Source: Luidia sarsii (lineage: Eukaryota > Echinodermata > Asteroidea > Paxillosida > Luidiidae). From it: DNA of 64,000 bases. Below the pieces are notes generated by a model, which saw only the letters and a list, made by a program, of their open reading frames with translations, had not been told where the DNA came from and searched no databases. Where the stretch lies: positions 15,234,774 to 15,298,773 of the forward strand of contig OX465103.1 in the NCBI GenBank assembly GCA_949987565.1. The letters are read 5' to 3'. A program made the position numbers and the translations under genes. This document shows positions 24,506 through 37,739 of the stretch, one piece after another (the stretch's first letter is position 1; each line of letters begins with the position of its first letter).

Positions 24506-25055
24506 AGATATGAGGTTAGCGTACGGTTGGACCCAGCTATATACATGGCGGCCCCCGGTCTGGGACAAACCCAGGTTTGGGAATAGGCCCACAGTGCGGA
24601 TGATGTGTGGGTGGATGTGTGTAAGTGGGTGGCAATTGACGGGTGGTAAAAAAAGGGTCGCTCTTTACAGAGAGCACATGCGACGCTAGGCTGAAGCACT
24701 CTGTCTAATCCCGCATGGCCCTAACCCATATACAGGCAGGTTCCGGCAATAACTATGATCCATTTAACCCATATCTCCCCCACCCCCATCTCCCCTCCTC
24801 CCTCTTCAACCAAAAACAAAAAAAATAGAATCCAAGATGAAATGCCGAGACGAAAATCCATAGCCCGGCCGGGTTATTATGCACGAGCACTGTAACCCCC
24901 GGTCGATCGTCCCAACCCACTCATCACTGCATAGTCATTATATACGGAGACAGAGGGGGTCGGAGGGTCGGCCGAGGAGTTCCGTTGCAACGACCTACAT
25001 GCCGTGATACGGTATGGGGATCTATTCATCATATGCAAGGCCTATGGAGGCTAGC

Positions 25056-26440
25056 TCGCTCTCTCTCTCTCTCTGTCGCTGTTTCTGTCCCTCTCATATT
25101 CTCTCAGTCTGTCTCTCCTCTCTCGCATCATCTGCCTTTTCCCTATTTCTGTCTTCCTTTATCTCTCTGTCCGTTCCTCCTTGTCTCTCTGTCTCTCTGT
25201 CCGTTCCTCCTCGTCTCTGTTTCTCTCTGTCTATGTGTCTCTATGTCTCTGTCTATGTCTCTCTTTATCTCTCTACCTCCCTTTATCTCTCTGTCCGTTC
25301 CTCCTTGTCTCTCTGTCTCTCTGTCTATGTGTCTCTATGTCTCTGTCTATGTCTCTCTTTATCTCTCTACCTCCCTTTATCTCTCTACGTGCGTCTCATT
25401 TTGTCTCTCTTTGGTTGTTTGTGTGCTGTTATCTGTCTCTGTGTATGTCGCCGTCTCTCTGTCTAATTCTTTCGTTTCCTCTCATTGTCTCCCTGTCTCT
25501 CTTTGTCGTCTCCATAAGTCTATGTATCTCTGTCTCTCTATGTCTCTTTATGTCTCTCGATGTCTCTCGATGTCTCTTTGTGTCTTTCTCTGTTTCTCTA
25601 TACCTCTCTCCTTCTCTTTGTGTATCTCTGTCTCTCTCTCTTTGCCGTCTCTCCAAGTCTCCGTATCTCTGTCTATCTCTGTCTTTCTATGTCTCTCTAT
25701 GTCTCTCTCCTTCTCTTTGTGTCTCTCTGTCTCTCTCTTTATCATCTCTCTAAGTCTCTGTACCTCTGTCTCTCTCTCTCTGTCTTTCTATGTATCTCTA
25801 TGTCGCACTATGTCTCTTTGTATCTCTTGTCATTCTCTGTCTCTCTATGTCTCTCTCCTTCTCTTTGTGTCTCTCTGTCTCTCTCTTTGTCGTCTCTCTA
25901 AGTCTCCGTATCTCTGTCTCTCTCTGTGTCTCTCTATGTCTCTCTATGTCGCACTATGTCTCTATGTCGCACTATGTCTCTGTGTCACTCTCTGTCTCTG
26001 TAACTATGCCTCTCTCCTTCTCACTGTCTCTCTCTTTGTCGTCTCTCTAAGTCTCCGTATCTCTGTCTCTGTATGTCTCTCTCCTTCTCTCTATGTCTCC
26101 CTCCTTCTCTCTATGTCTCTCTCCTTCTCTTTGTCGTCTCTCTAAGTCTCCGTATCTCTGTCTCTGTATGTCTCTCTCCTCTCTATGCCTCTCTCTCTCT
26201 ATGTCTCCCTCCTTCTCTCTATGTCTCTCTCCTTCTCTTTGTCGTCTCTCTAAGTCTCCGTATCTCTGTCTCTGTATGTCTCTCTCCTCTCTATGCCTCT
26301 CTCTCTCTCTACGTCTCTCTCCTTCTCTTTGTCGTCCCTCTAAGTCTCCGGATATCTCTGTCTCTCTCTGTCTCTCTATGTCAGCTTTCTATCTTTCTCT
26401 CAGTGTCTCCACCTCAGTATCTCTCTCTTTCTCTCTCTCT
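25056..26440 (+). repeat. CT-rich (CTCTGT)n tract, 1.4 kb
   Basis: Imperfect pyrimidine tract with longer recurring blocks such as tttgtcgtctctctaagtct, seen about five times. It gives spurious ORFs of up to 386 residues. Confidence 0.95.
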
Positions 26441-26444
26441 CGTC

Positions 26445-28085
26445 GATATGACGGGGTCTACTCCGAGATAAGTCGCGACATTGTCACGTGACCCGGCTGC
26501 AATCTGTCAGCCTCCGAGGTCGCTCAGTCACAATGCCTGGTTCGTGTATTCCATCCCTTGCATCGCAAATATGCGCACTTTGGCGTTCATAATTGTCAAC
26601 ATCTTTTTTTTTTATTATCAGACAACAGAATCAGATAGTTCAATCTCTCTACGACCGTAACATCCTTACGGCTGTACTATTTCGGTCTCTGAGCTGCAGT
26701 ATTAGGGGAGGCTTAGTACGTGCGTAGCGTACACGCACAATGGCTGACAAGCTTGGCTATCAGAAAATCACTCGAAATTGGATTAAGCCAGCACGGCGGC
26801 GTCGAATTCCCTGCTCAAAACAGTCCGAAAATGCCACCACCCGCTCCATAAAAAAGGCTTGCATTGAGTTAGTTCGGACTAGAGCGCAGTGTGCTCCGTT
26901 GGTGTGTGTATGTCGTGGCGGAAGTCTGGTAATGTCCATTTTAGTGGATTCTTGTTGACTATGGTTTCGGTGATTTGAAATGCAAGTTGCGATGACTTGG
27001 AACCGGCTGAATTAAAGAATTGAATCTATTTGTGGCATTCCCGGAGTGGCTTGATTTACATTTAGTCAACGGAGAGGAAGTATGGGCTTAACTGAATTAC
27101 ATCCAATTGGTTGGGCTCATCATGGTTGATTTGCACGTAAATGGTGGAGGACGTGGGTGGTTTAGTTGACCAACCTCTAATTAATCGTGGACAGCGTTGG
27201 TTTAGTTGATTTACCAAACTCGTGAAGTTGATCTAGTCTGTTTGCGTATTCATTTGATTCATTGAACGCAGTGGTTATGTGACTTCTGTTGGCTGATTGT
27301 ATATCATAGTTGACAGTTGATCATAGATGATAATAATGGAGTTGGTCTACACTTTTGGAAAGAGTGGGTATAGACAATGAATGTATGGACACGGTGAGGC
27401 AGATGTTGCAAGGAACCCTATGTGCACTCTTCATATAGGGTCTACATGTATTAGTGCTGACCATAATATACGTAATCAATATACATCGGTTAAACTGACA
27501 CGGTTATCTGTACACTGGTTCCACAATTAGGTTTCCAGTTTAGATGATTATTTTTTCCCCCGTTTCAGTGCCATTTAAAATGACGATCGTGCGAGCGCCT
27601 GGCTCCTTCGCGGAATCCCCGAAAATCCCCGATCGACAAAAAAACACACCCACACGTCGTATATCTTCTGAGACGAAACACGGTCTCGGCGAGTGGGGGA
27701 GAGGGAGAGGGGGAGTGGGGGTGAACTACATTTTGATCTTGCGCCTGTCATGGTGACACGGTGGGCGGGGATGGTTTCAAGCGGCTTTCCATCAGAGGGG
27801 AAGGGGGAGGAAAAAAAAGATAAGGAAAAAAAAAAACCCACCAAAGACACATCCAAACCAGACGCACTTGAGAAGATACATGCGCGGTGGAATTATACAG
27901 ACGTGCCGAGTGCAGACATCGCGGTGCTTGGTATCACTCTTCGTCCGTCCATGCTTCTCCCAACAACCATCCAACCAACAACCCCCCCCCCAACACACAC
28001 ACTAACACACACCCGCCCTTCTCCATCGCGTTGCTACACTTTCCAACGTGCAGTTGGTCAACTTGGCACGCGCCATCTGAGCTAA
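26445..28085 (+). other. Intron stretch, mostly unrecognised
   Basis: Around 26950-27290 phrases such as ggtttagttga and ttgattta recur loosely, possibly a decayed repeat. No coding signal. Confidence 0.4.
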
Positions 28086-28089
28086 GGAA

Positions 28090-28230
28090 TCGCGTGTCCC
28101 TTCCGTCTCGACTTTCCCCTCTCTATATCTCTCTCCTCTCTCCCTCTGCCTCTCTCTCTCTCTGTATCTCCCTCCCTCTGCCCCTCTCTCTCCCTCTGCC
28201 TCTGCCTCTCTCTCTCTCTTTCTCTCTCCC
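28090..28230 (+). repeat. CT-rich tract
   Basis: Short pyrimidine tract (ctctctcc, ctctgcc), followed about 105 bp later by a GA tract able to pair with it. Confidence 0.9.
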
Positions 28231-28335
28231 GAGTCCAAGCCCCGGCTAATTCCCGACCGCGTGCGCAGCCCCGTAATACCTGTTCCGTGAAACCTCCAGG
28301 CGAATCGGACCGGCTCTCGGGAAGCAAATATTGAC

Positions 28336-28410
28336 CAGAAGAAGAAAGAGGAGGAAGGAGGAGGAGGAGGAGGAGGAGGAGAAGGAGGAGGAGGAGGAGG
28401 AGAAGAAAAA
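28336..28410 (+). repeat. GGA/GAA trinucleotide tract
   Basis: Imperfect (GGA)n and (GAA)n, complementary in composition to the CT tract just upstream. Confidence 0.9.
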
Positions 28411-29050
28411 AGCGGGTGAGTACAGGCTCTATATAGAACGGGCTTCCTTCAAGATCCACCCCTGCCCAACGGTCACCATTACCTCTCTCACCCACCAACC
28501 GCCCATCCCTCCCTTCCCCCAAGAGTCAAACGGGAGCACAGACGCCTCCGAGTCTCGTTATAGCAGGAAATGTACCGCCCCGCATAAAAACGGGGAGATG
28601 AGTAATTATGATATTCACCGGCCTGTTCGCGTATCGTAATGGACGGTCCAAGTCCCAACGCACATACACACGCCTGTTTTAATAAGTACGTAGGTCTGCA
28701 ATGGCGGCTCGATGGTACGGTGTGTGTGTGTGTGTTGGTTTTTTTTTTTAACATGGAGTTGAACGGTGGTGCCTGTATACGACCGCTTTCGGCGATGCTC
28801 GTTAGCAGTCACGCCCTCGATGTGGCCCCACACAGATACAGAATGCATGCTACAGCGACGCAGACACTCCGCTACGGCGGACATCATGCAGCGTGATTAT
28901 GCAGAATCTTGCGGCTGTACATTTTGAATCTAGTCACAGCAACGACTTTCAAGATAGCTATTGGTGAACTTCCCACCGGCAAAGATGAAATGCTGCAAAC
29001 TGCATGCTGACGCGCGAGTAAGACTACACAGCTTGCACATGTTAAGAAAT

Positions 29051-29086
29051 TTGAGAAAGGTCCTGCTAGGATCGAAACGTCAGGCC
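29051..29086 (+). repeat. GAAAC-hairpin motif, best copy
   Basis: It reads ttgagaaaggtcctgctagg then atcgaaacgtcaggcc. ggtcc and ggatc can form a short stem around tgcta, followed by GAAAC. Related copies lie at 42169, 46618(-), 51677 and 12547(-). Confidence 0.55.
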
Positions 29087-29569
29087 CACTAAAATTAATA
29101 TATTAGAAAGACTATTCTACCTCTGCAGAATTCCCTTACTGGGTGCGACCCCTCCAACCGTTCCCATTTGGATGAAACAAAGGGCAAAGGAAATACACAA
29201 CAACACTAGATCGACCTTGTGCACAGGACTCTATCAATTCCTTAATTAAATGATCTGACTTTAATTGCCTGTCTCTTTTTTTCAAGTAGTTGGCTGAGCA
29301 ACGCAGAAAACACGCTGGTTTTTTTGTCATACCAAAGCTACTGGCACGTCAGGCCAGTCGCGGAGGTGTTGAAACGTGAAGGCTTGTTTCTTGAATACAA
29401 ACTGGCTGACTTGTCAATCTTTCATTCAGTATAAGAGCTTTGCGGGAATCTTCTATACGCCACCATTATCATCCCCTAACCTCGTGACTGTTCTTGTTGC
29501 AAGAAAATAAAGATCTTAGCTTTACTCCGTCGTTGTTTTATTTCCAATGCGATATCTCCCCCCCCCACT

Positions 29570-30125
29570 TTTAGAGAGAGGGAGAGACAGAGAGAGACGG
29601 AGAGAGATAGAGAGGAGAGAGAGAGAGAGAGGGGGGGGGGGAGAGAGAGGAGAGAAAGAAAGACATAAAGCGAGGGGGAGAGCGAGATGGGAGAGGGAGG
29701 GAGATAGGAGAGAGATAGGGAAAGAAAGAGAGAGAAAGAAGGGGAGAGGTAGGGAGAGAGAGAGAGCTAAGGAGAGAGGGAGGGAGATGGAGAGAGAGAA
29801 GGGCAGAGGGAGGGAGACGGGAGAGAGAGAGGAGGGGGAGGGAGAGGGAGTGAGAGAGAGGAGGAGAGGGAAAGAGAGGGAGAGAGAAAAAGGTGGAGGA
29901 TGGGAGAGAGAGAAGGAGAGAGAAAGGGAGAGAGAAAGGGAGAGAGAGGGGAAAGGAAGGGAGAGAGAGGGGGAGGGAGAGAGAGGGGAGAGAGGGGAGA
30001 GAGGGAGGGGAGAGAAAGGGATGGAGGGTGGGAGAGAGAGGGAGAGAGGGGAGAAAGAGAGAGGGGGAGGGAGGGGAAGAGAGAGAGAGACTGAAAAAAG
30101 AAAGAAGGAAAGAAGGAAAGATAAA
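29570..30125 (+). repeat. GA-rich purine tract
   Basis: About 550 bp of gagaga/gggaga sequence, giving a spurious 319-residue antisense and a 200-residue sense ORF. Confidence 0.95.
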
Positions 30126-30637
30126 AGTAAGCCAAGGAGGACAGTGTAGCCCGTTCCCTGATGACATCTAGTGATGAGTAAGGGAGAACACAAAAAACCA
30201 AGGGGCGCATTATAAGCACGCCCAAGGGTCTGGGCCTGCACTGCTGCAAGCAAGCGACCTATGCATAAATGGAATTTTCTTTTAGAGAGGGCGAAATGAA
30301 AAAAAAGGGGGGAGAAGGCAATCAATATTAACATTTGAAGCGCATGTGCCGATGAGAAACAGCACGCATGGTACATGTATGAATGACATCCCATGTCAGG
30401 TTTTCTTCTTATAATATTTCTCCGTCCGTTTATAAGCAAGGCTTCCTTCGCACCAGTAACTTTCAAAGACACACAAATCAAGCAATCTCCTGTTGTTAAA
30501 GCGTCGGGCGAAATAAATCACGGGCAAAATGCACATAGGGCTTGTTTTTTTTACCGACATGTTTCAACAGTTGGTCTTTTATTTGACCAATAATATTGCC
30601 AGGTGACATTTCTAAGTAACGTGGGTCACAACGTTGT

Positions 30638-30991
30638 TTAAAGCCCCCACACAGCATTGGTCGAGGTCAAAGAATAGCATCCATACCTTGTCTGATCCAA
30701 CATAATGCATGAAATAGCACAACTGTGAAATTTTTAGCTCAATCCGCCGACCAAGTCTCGAGAAAATCGCTTCATTTGTTTCTCGGAAATGCAGCATTCA
30801 ACGCCGTACCGTTCCGAAAAATAGTTCAGATCTCGGTGAGACGTAAACGATTTATGTTACTCTTTTCTCCCAAAATACAACATTTTAGTCAGAAATATTT
30901 CAACTATAACCATCTTCAAACTGTATAAGATTCATGTAAATCTGTGAACATTTTTGTTTTTCGATCTTACCAATGTTGTGTAGGGCTTTAA
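30638..30991. mobile_element. MITE B, copy 2 (more diverged)
   Basis: Bounded by TTAA at 30638 and 30988. Inverted termini agcccccacacagcattgg and ccaatgttgtgtagggct. Same length class as the other two copies, with weaker internal similarity (taccaatgttgtgtagggc). Confidence 0.6.
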
Positions 30992-31539
30992 AATTGGCCT
31001 TTTTTTGGGTACAGTATGTGAAATCCGATACAAAAATATCACTGCCAATGGTAAGATAACAGTACTGTCTTATAGGGAAATAGCCAACGAACGAAACTGT
31101 GAAAGAATCAGTGAAGTTCAAGTGCTGATGGGGGCTTGGCTTATTTTGCTGACAATTGGCGGCGTTGGGTGATCGCTTTGAGGCTGGGGGTGGGTGGGTG
31201 TTGGGGGGGGGTTGTAATTCGGCGATGCTGTTGGCCGTGCTGTTGGGTCGACGAGACGGCAGAGAGTGGCCTCTCTAGTGGCGACCGGGGACCGGCGAGT
31301 TGGTCTCTTCACGCGCCGCTGTGGGCCCAACCCCCTCTCGCCAACGCCTTGTGAATACAGATCAACCCTCTACCCCGACCTCGGAGCACTTCCCTCTCTT
31401 CAAACATCCCATTCGCATGCCAGCCCATGCAGTCGCAGGAGAGTGTGTGTGTGGAGGGCGGGGGGGGGTTCCCTTATAGGTTTTTACCGCTGCGGGCATG
31501 ACACTTCATTGGTTTACCACTTAAAGGCGCCTTCCAGAT

Positions 31540-32240
31540 ACCTTATACCAAAGAATAACCGTGACCAACTCGGCGGTGCCTGGTTACACTTTGAGGTAGC
31601 GGTACCTTGTTTCAGTTAGATTGATTCTGCATGCCTTCGGGAATAATCCTGGTACATTTAAGATATCATATCGGTTATCTGAATACGTCGTTCTGTATGT
31701 AAAACGCTACCACAGCGAGGTATTGTGGTTAAATAAAGAGGTACCTGAAGAGTGCCTAGATAGCCTATAAAGTATATTATTTGCTTCAACGGTGCATTAG
31801 TTACCTATATAGGTATCTTGTTTATCTCAAGGATACATCGAGTACCTAAAAGGTACGCTGGTTGTTGGTAAAATGCCCCGTTTATGTCAAAGGAATGCTG
31901 TTCCCTACGGAGTAGCCCATGCAGATGGGTAATTCCCCTTCTAATGTTGCATTTTTGTGTACCTCAAAGTCGCCCTGATTATCCGGTTCCTTGCTCATCG
32001 TCAAGGTATCTTGTTGATCTCGAAGGTACTTTTGAGCTGCCACAGGGAAGCCGCCTATAAAAGTTGCCCGACAGAGATATCCCGCAGTGAGCTTTATTGA
32101 ATGCATCGGGTACAAAGCTCCGATGTGCACTGGTAACCGATACGATATTTTGTACGTGCATATTTACCAGAAAGGTACCTCGGTCGCCGAAAAAAACCCC
32201 CAAAATTAAACGGTTACCTAAAAGACACCTTCTTTACCTA
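31540..32240 (+). repeat. Old, degenerate 20-bp dyad satellite
   Basis: Units of about 20 bp such as ttacctatataggtatcttg, tttatctcaaggatacatcg, gtacctaaaaggtacgctgg, tttatgtcaaaggaatgctg and ttgatctcgaaggtactttt follow each other. Many units have an ACCT...AGGT dyad. The divergence suggests an ancient array. Confidence 0.6.
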
Positions 32241-32684
32241 ACCCTGAGGGATAGTTTCAATCATCTGCTGTAATCAAAAGCCAATCGCAACTCTACGGGT
32301 CTAATTACGTAACTAACTGTTCCGATGGGATCACAAACATGGGGCGACCGCAGCGTTCGTCTCGCTTGCTCGGAGCTCCGAGCTACAGCCAGCGTGACCT
32401 TTGCAGGAGCGCCAACGATGAGACACGGCGATTAATCTAATTCGCCCCAGTCGGGCGGAACTAAAAGGAGTTCCCAAAAGAGTCAAGTGACACGGGAAGA
32501 CGAAGGTGTCCGAGCTGTATGTATGTGTGTGGTGTGTGTGGCGGGGTTTTCTTTAATCTCTTACTTGGCAACACTGTAGCAGCTTCATATGTCTATGCAA
32601 AGATTATTATTCTGGCCAAGAGGGAAAACAGTTGTCCTCGCCATAGCGCGGCGCGTGCCAATCGAAAGATCAAGCAAATACCAT

Positions 32685-33030
32685 ACCCTCTCTCTCCCTC
32701 TCTCTCCCTCTTTCCCTCTCCCCTTGTCACTCTAACTCCCTTTCTCCCCTCTCTCTCTCCCTCTCTCTATTTCCCTTTCTCCCTCTCCCTCTTTCTCTCT
32801 CTGCCTCTCCCCCTTTCTCCCTCTGCCTCTCTCCCTCACCCTCTCCCTCCCTATCTCCCCCTCTCTCTCACTCGCTCTATTTCCCTCTCTCTCCCTCCCC
32901 CTCTCTCTCTCCCCTCTCTCATTCCCTCTCTCTCTCCCTTTCTCTCCCCCTCTCCCCCCTCTCTCTCTCCCCTCTTTCTCTCTCCCCTCTCTCTCTCTCC
33001 CTCCCTCTCTCATTCCCCCTCTCTCCCCCG
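32685..33030 (+). repeat. CT-rich tract
   Basis: About 345 bp of ctctctcc/ccctct sequence. Confidence 0.95.
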
Positions 33031-33639
33031 AATCGGCTTTGGCACGAGCCGAAATTGATACGGACTCGTGAAAGACGGTGGTAATTCTAGCGTGCGGTCA
33101 TCCTGTATTTTTTTTTATCGTCCTTCTGTAAACTTCAGGTCTGGTTTATCACTGGGGCTAATCTTTCAAAAGCTACACTTGCCCTGCTGCGCCACAGCTA
33201 ATGGAACTTTTCTGTTTCTGTCGAGAGACTGACCTTTAAGAATCCTTTCCTTTTGTGTGTCATCTCTATTGGGCGTGGTTTCTTTTTTCTTCTTCTTTTT
33301 CGTCTCTCAAATCGAGGACAGAATCCGAAGCGCCGAATGGAAAGGACATTCCAGCTGTGAAGGCGGGCAGCGGAGTGTCATAATGAGAGCCCGATCGATC
33401 GTTGCACAGGCAACGGCGGTTGGGAATAACTAATGCCCCCACTCTATTGCAACCTGACTGCGTGTCTCATTCGCGGTCCCCTTAAAGCTTTTTTCCTTGG
33501 ATGCCTCCAAACGGCTGTTTCGTGAATCTTATTTTATTGAATCCTTTCAAGGGACATGGCAGAGTCACGCACACAGCCCCCCCCACACACACACTTTTAT
33601 TCATCTTGAAAACACAGGCCGGTGGAAATAATGAAGCCT

Positions 33640-34175
33640 TATGAGAAAGATAGAGGGAGAGGGTATATAATGGGGGAGAGAGGAGGGAGAGAGAGGGAGA
33701 GATGGTGTGGGATAGATTTTAAGAGAGAGGGGCAGAGAGACGGGAAGGGAGGGAGAGAGGATGTGAGAGGGAGAGAGGTGAAGATAAATGGGGGATGGGG
33801 AGGAAGAGAGAGTTAAGAGTAAGAGGGAGAGAGGTGAAGGGAGATGGGGAGGGAGATGCTGAGGGAGGGAGAGAGGGGGAGAGGTGAAAAGAGAGAGCGG
33901 GGGACAGAGAGACGGGGAGGGAGGGAGAGAAAATGGTGAGAGGGAGAGGGGTGAAGATAGATGATGAGAGAGATGGAGAGGAAGGGAGAGGTGAGTGGTG
34001 AGAGGGGGATAGATGAAGAGAGAGATGGGAGAGAGGGAGAGAGTTGGGGGAGGTAGAGAGGAGCTTGGAGGGAGAGAGGTAAAGAGAGAGATGGGGGAGA
34101 AAGAGCTTGGGGAGGTGGAGAGAATGTTTGAGGGAGAGAGATGAAGAGAGAGAGAGAGGGATGTGGGGAGAGAAA
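33640..34175 (+). repeat. GA-rich tract with longer period
   Basis: Imperfect gagggagagaggtgaagaga blocks recur with spacing of roughly 55-110 bp, so this is a purine tract with higher-order structure. Confidence 0.9.
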
Positions 34176-34179
34176 GGAT

Positions 34180-35935
34180 TTTTTAAAAGCCCGTCATGCC
34201 CACAAACCGTGGATTAATCTGCAGCCCCAACCCTCCCTCTGGTGACAATGATAACGATACCGCCTATAATACGACCACGGTGCGGAGTAATCTATCGTGT
34301 ATTGATATAGGCTATTTGATAATGCGCCTCCCATCAGTCACCCGCCCCGAAGACTTTGCGGATGACTCTAACCCCCCCCCCCCCCGCCCGCAGGAGAAAA
34401 AAAAAAGATTATCAGGTGTTAACATAAGTCCTTGGTGCAGCATCTCCCCTGAAAGCAAATACCCCATAGAACGCCACGGTCGTAGCTGTATGTATGTACC
34501 CCCATGCACTGGCAAGAGCCCCACAGCCGGCCTACATATTGGCTCTTACATGATGCGACCCCGTGGCCTCAATTTGAAACAAAATTCCCGGTGCCCGCTA
34601 TACATAATGCGCCGTATATCAGGATGCAGCCGGAGTCACCGTTGTCGTATTTCGGGAGGGTACTTTTTTTTTTGAGGGGGAGGGGGAGGGGGAGGGGTTC
34701 CACATGGGAAATCTAACCGCGACCGATTTGGCCAAGGGATAGCGCAGCTCGGGATCATCTTAGGGCAGATAATTGAGAATCCACGACGAGACTGTGAGTA
34801 TAGTGCGGTCGAGGGAATCAAGTGTACACACAGTCTGTTTGGGCGTCGAATGGGGACGTTAAAGCGGAAATGTAATAACGCCTAGGTATAACGATAATGT
34901 ATATGATTTATATAACACCGAATCCGAGGCGCATAGAAAGAGGTACCGTAGGTATATACAGGGGAAATGAGAACGGAAAGAGTGCCCGTGGTATCCAGCA
35001 ATCAGAGATCATTCCATAGCGGCATGGTGTGATTCGTGGCCTATAAGAGTTATATCATGCGGTAATAAGGTCCACAATGTGGGGCACGTGCAAAAAGTTC
35101 ACCCACAGACGACCAGGGACAACCGACGGATCAGAATCGGCAGAGCGGTCCACGGAGTGATCGGACTGGATTGTATCGATGTAAAAAGCACGACCTACAT
35201 TTTACAGCGGAGCCATGTATTACACGCAAACGAAAAAAAACCTAGAAAGTGGAACAGTAAATTGATTTGATTATCTGTCCGATAGTCAATATGTAGGGCA
35301 TATTTTGGTGTATCTCGCTGCAGCACCACAAGATATTGTCACCCAATCTCGCCGTCCATGGAGCCCGCATGGAATTCTGGGAAGCGGATACGTCAGCGAA
35401 TGACAGCAGAGCGGGGTTTGACGGAGGAATTTCACAACGGAGTCCACCGCGGGACATTGTAGAATTAAACCAAAGCAATTTGTAGCCAAACGCGACATAA
35501 TAATTATATTCATATTTTCGTGGTTCGAAAACCAAATTGTGTTACATGTTGAATATCCTATTTCGTACGCAAGGAAAATCAAATGTTCGCTTCCCACTCC
35601 CGAAGTATTCAATTAATTTGCCGAAAATGACACCATATTCATGGCCATGATGCCACGCTACTTTTGAATGAATATGTTTTCACTTGGGGGGGGGTTAAGA
35701 AAAAAATATCACCCGTGTCTCTTTTGGGCCTCCGTAATCCGCCAACCACCGTGGATGTAACGAGTGTTGGTCCTTGGCTGAAGGATCAGGAACGCGGTGT
35801 AACTGTATTCCTATACGCCACTGAGAGTCCGTTGGCCGTCACGAGCACACGCTCCCCAGGGTAAAACGACCACAGGTACAAACCGAAGGATACAACGCTC
35901 CGAGTTGCATCCTGATCTTGTTGATTATCATTAAG
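34180..35935 (+). other. Intron stretch without recognised features
   Basis: No repeats beyond short homopolymers (C run near 34375, GGGGGA near 34676). The small ORFs lack motifs. Confidence 0.45.
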
Positions 35936-35939
35936 AGCT

Positions 35940-36048
35940 AAAAAAAAAAAAAAATTACAATTTGGGAAAATTGAGAAGAACATTTTTGGATCGGAGTTGA
36001 CCGGTATTGGAACCGGAGACCTATGGCTTAACGTGCCAGATGAGCCGT
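35940..36048 (-). mobile_element. tRNA-derived SINE-like copy (minus)
   Basis: On the - strand, ggctcatctggcacgttaag gives an A-box-like region and ccggttccaataccgg a B-box-like region. These are followed by gatccaaaaatg, a ttttccc segment and a long T run. It is related to the copy at 39444-39548 but more degraded. Confidence 0.4.
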
Positions 36049-36145
36049 CTAGGGTGGATTCCACAAAGCCTTATACCATGCATCGTACAACTTGCGATGT
36101 ATGACCCTTCTTAAGTTCTGAGAGCTCGTGAGGTTTCTGTGCAAC
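36049..36145. mobile_element. MITE A, truncated copy 2
   Basis: Left end gggtggattccacaaagcct and following atgcatcgtacaacttgcga match the family. The right TIR is missing. It lies directly beside a SINE-like piece (35940-36048). Confidence 0.5.
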
Positions 36146-36544
36146 GCTCTTCGTTTTCAAGCAACATTTCAAGCAAATTTAGCAGACCGAGTGTGGCCAA
36201 TTATTTTTTGTTGGGGGGGGGATCAGGATTAATGTTAGGAAGATGATTTGTACCCAGAAAATCTCAGACGTGCTACCCCAAGCATCGACAGACTTTGCCC
36301 GGCAAGAGCTCATACTATTTTGGGAACGAGATAAAATTTACAGAGGTACCGAGAGCCGTAAGTGAATTAGAATCCCCCGCCTATATGGATCCCCCCCGCT
36401 TCCCCAGACCCTGGGGAAGAGGTTATCGATTTGGGCTCCGTGTGGGCCCTTCCTGGTTCGACATAAAGTGCCCACTCGGTGTCGATATCCCGAATGAAAT
36501 TGTGACATAAGCGGTATATGTATATAATAATACATACCATCCAT

Positions 36545-36875
36545 TTCTCCCCTCTCTCTCTCTCTCTTTCTCTCTCTAGCTGTCCCTCTCCCCCCTCTCT
36601 CTCTGTTTCTCTCTCCCTCTCTCTCTCTATCTGTCTCTCTCTCTCTCCCTCTCTGTCTCTCTCTGTCTCTCTGTCTCTCTCTTTCTCCCCCTCTCTCTCT
36701 CTCTCCCTCTCTCTCTCTATCTGTCTCTCTCTCTCTCTCCCTCTTTGTCTCTCTCTGTCTCTCTCTGTCTCTCTCTGTCCCTCTGTCTCTCTCTCTCTCC
36801 CCTCTCTCTCTCTCTCACTCTTTCTCTATCTATCTGTCTCTCTCTATCTATCTGTCTGTCTGTCTCTCTCTCTCA
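36545..36875 (+). repeat. CT-rich (CTCTGT)n tract
   Basis: About 330 bp of tctctctg units ending in (TCTA)n and (TCTG)n. Confidence 0.95.
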
Positions 36876-37739
36876 AAAAATAAAAAAATCGGCTGCATCG
36901 CAGTCTCCGTTTCTCACTCCATTGAAAGCAACAAGTTATACAGAAATAATGGCTACTGTATTGCTGCATATGTCTAAATTGAACATATTTTCCCCTCAAG
37001 ACCGTGTCTTGGGCTCCCGGCCCATACTACACTGAGGCTTTGTCAAAGACAATGAGAACGCTGTAAAAAAAAGAAGAAGCCAGTTTGGAGTTTTTTGGTT
37101 TCGGATGAAGTTTCGTCGACTTCGTCTGTCAAACAGAATGCCAGTCATCTAGAGATGGTAAAAAACATTTTTTTTTTTTTTTTTAATTTCTATACGTATT
37201 ACTCTATCGGTGTTTATGTGAAATGAGACCGTAGACGCCAATTCGAAAAAAACACCGCTGGTTTTGAATTACTAACAGGCCAACTAAATTCTTTAAAACA
37301 GGGAAAAGAAGCTATTTTGAGTTTGGGGTCGGGTCGATGGCTTAGAAGGAGAGCCGGGGACGGCGTCCGGGATTGTAAAAAATGGCAATTGTGCCCTTTT
37401 CAATTCACGAGCTGGGCACACCGGCCTGGCAATGATTGTATAGCGCTGTCCCTCGCTCGGCACGGCAAAGGGTCTCGGGCTCGTGTCTCGGTAAGGCAGT
37501 AGGGGCTGTCGTTCTCAAACCAATTCACGGGTAAGCACAGAAATCTGCCTCCTCTCCCCTGAGACAATCTGTGCCATCGTGACAGCCATACTGAGGGGTG
37601 GCCGTATTGATCTATCAAAGGGCCAAGTCCCATTTGTCAGAGTTCACGGTGCAAGGCTCCGCCGTGTCTCAGCACACATCGTATCCGAAGGGTAAATATT
37701 ACCCACAACTCCTCTCATTATATTCCTCCTCTGCCCTAC

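Noticed and set aside
24985..26145. 386-residue ORF
   Set aside because: CT-repeat translation; Ser/Leu runs only.
29522..30481. 319-residue antisense and 200-residue sense ORFs
   Set aside because: Both are products of the GA tract; no non-repetitive domain.
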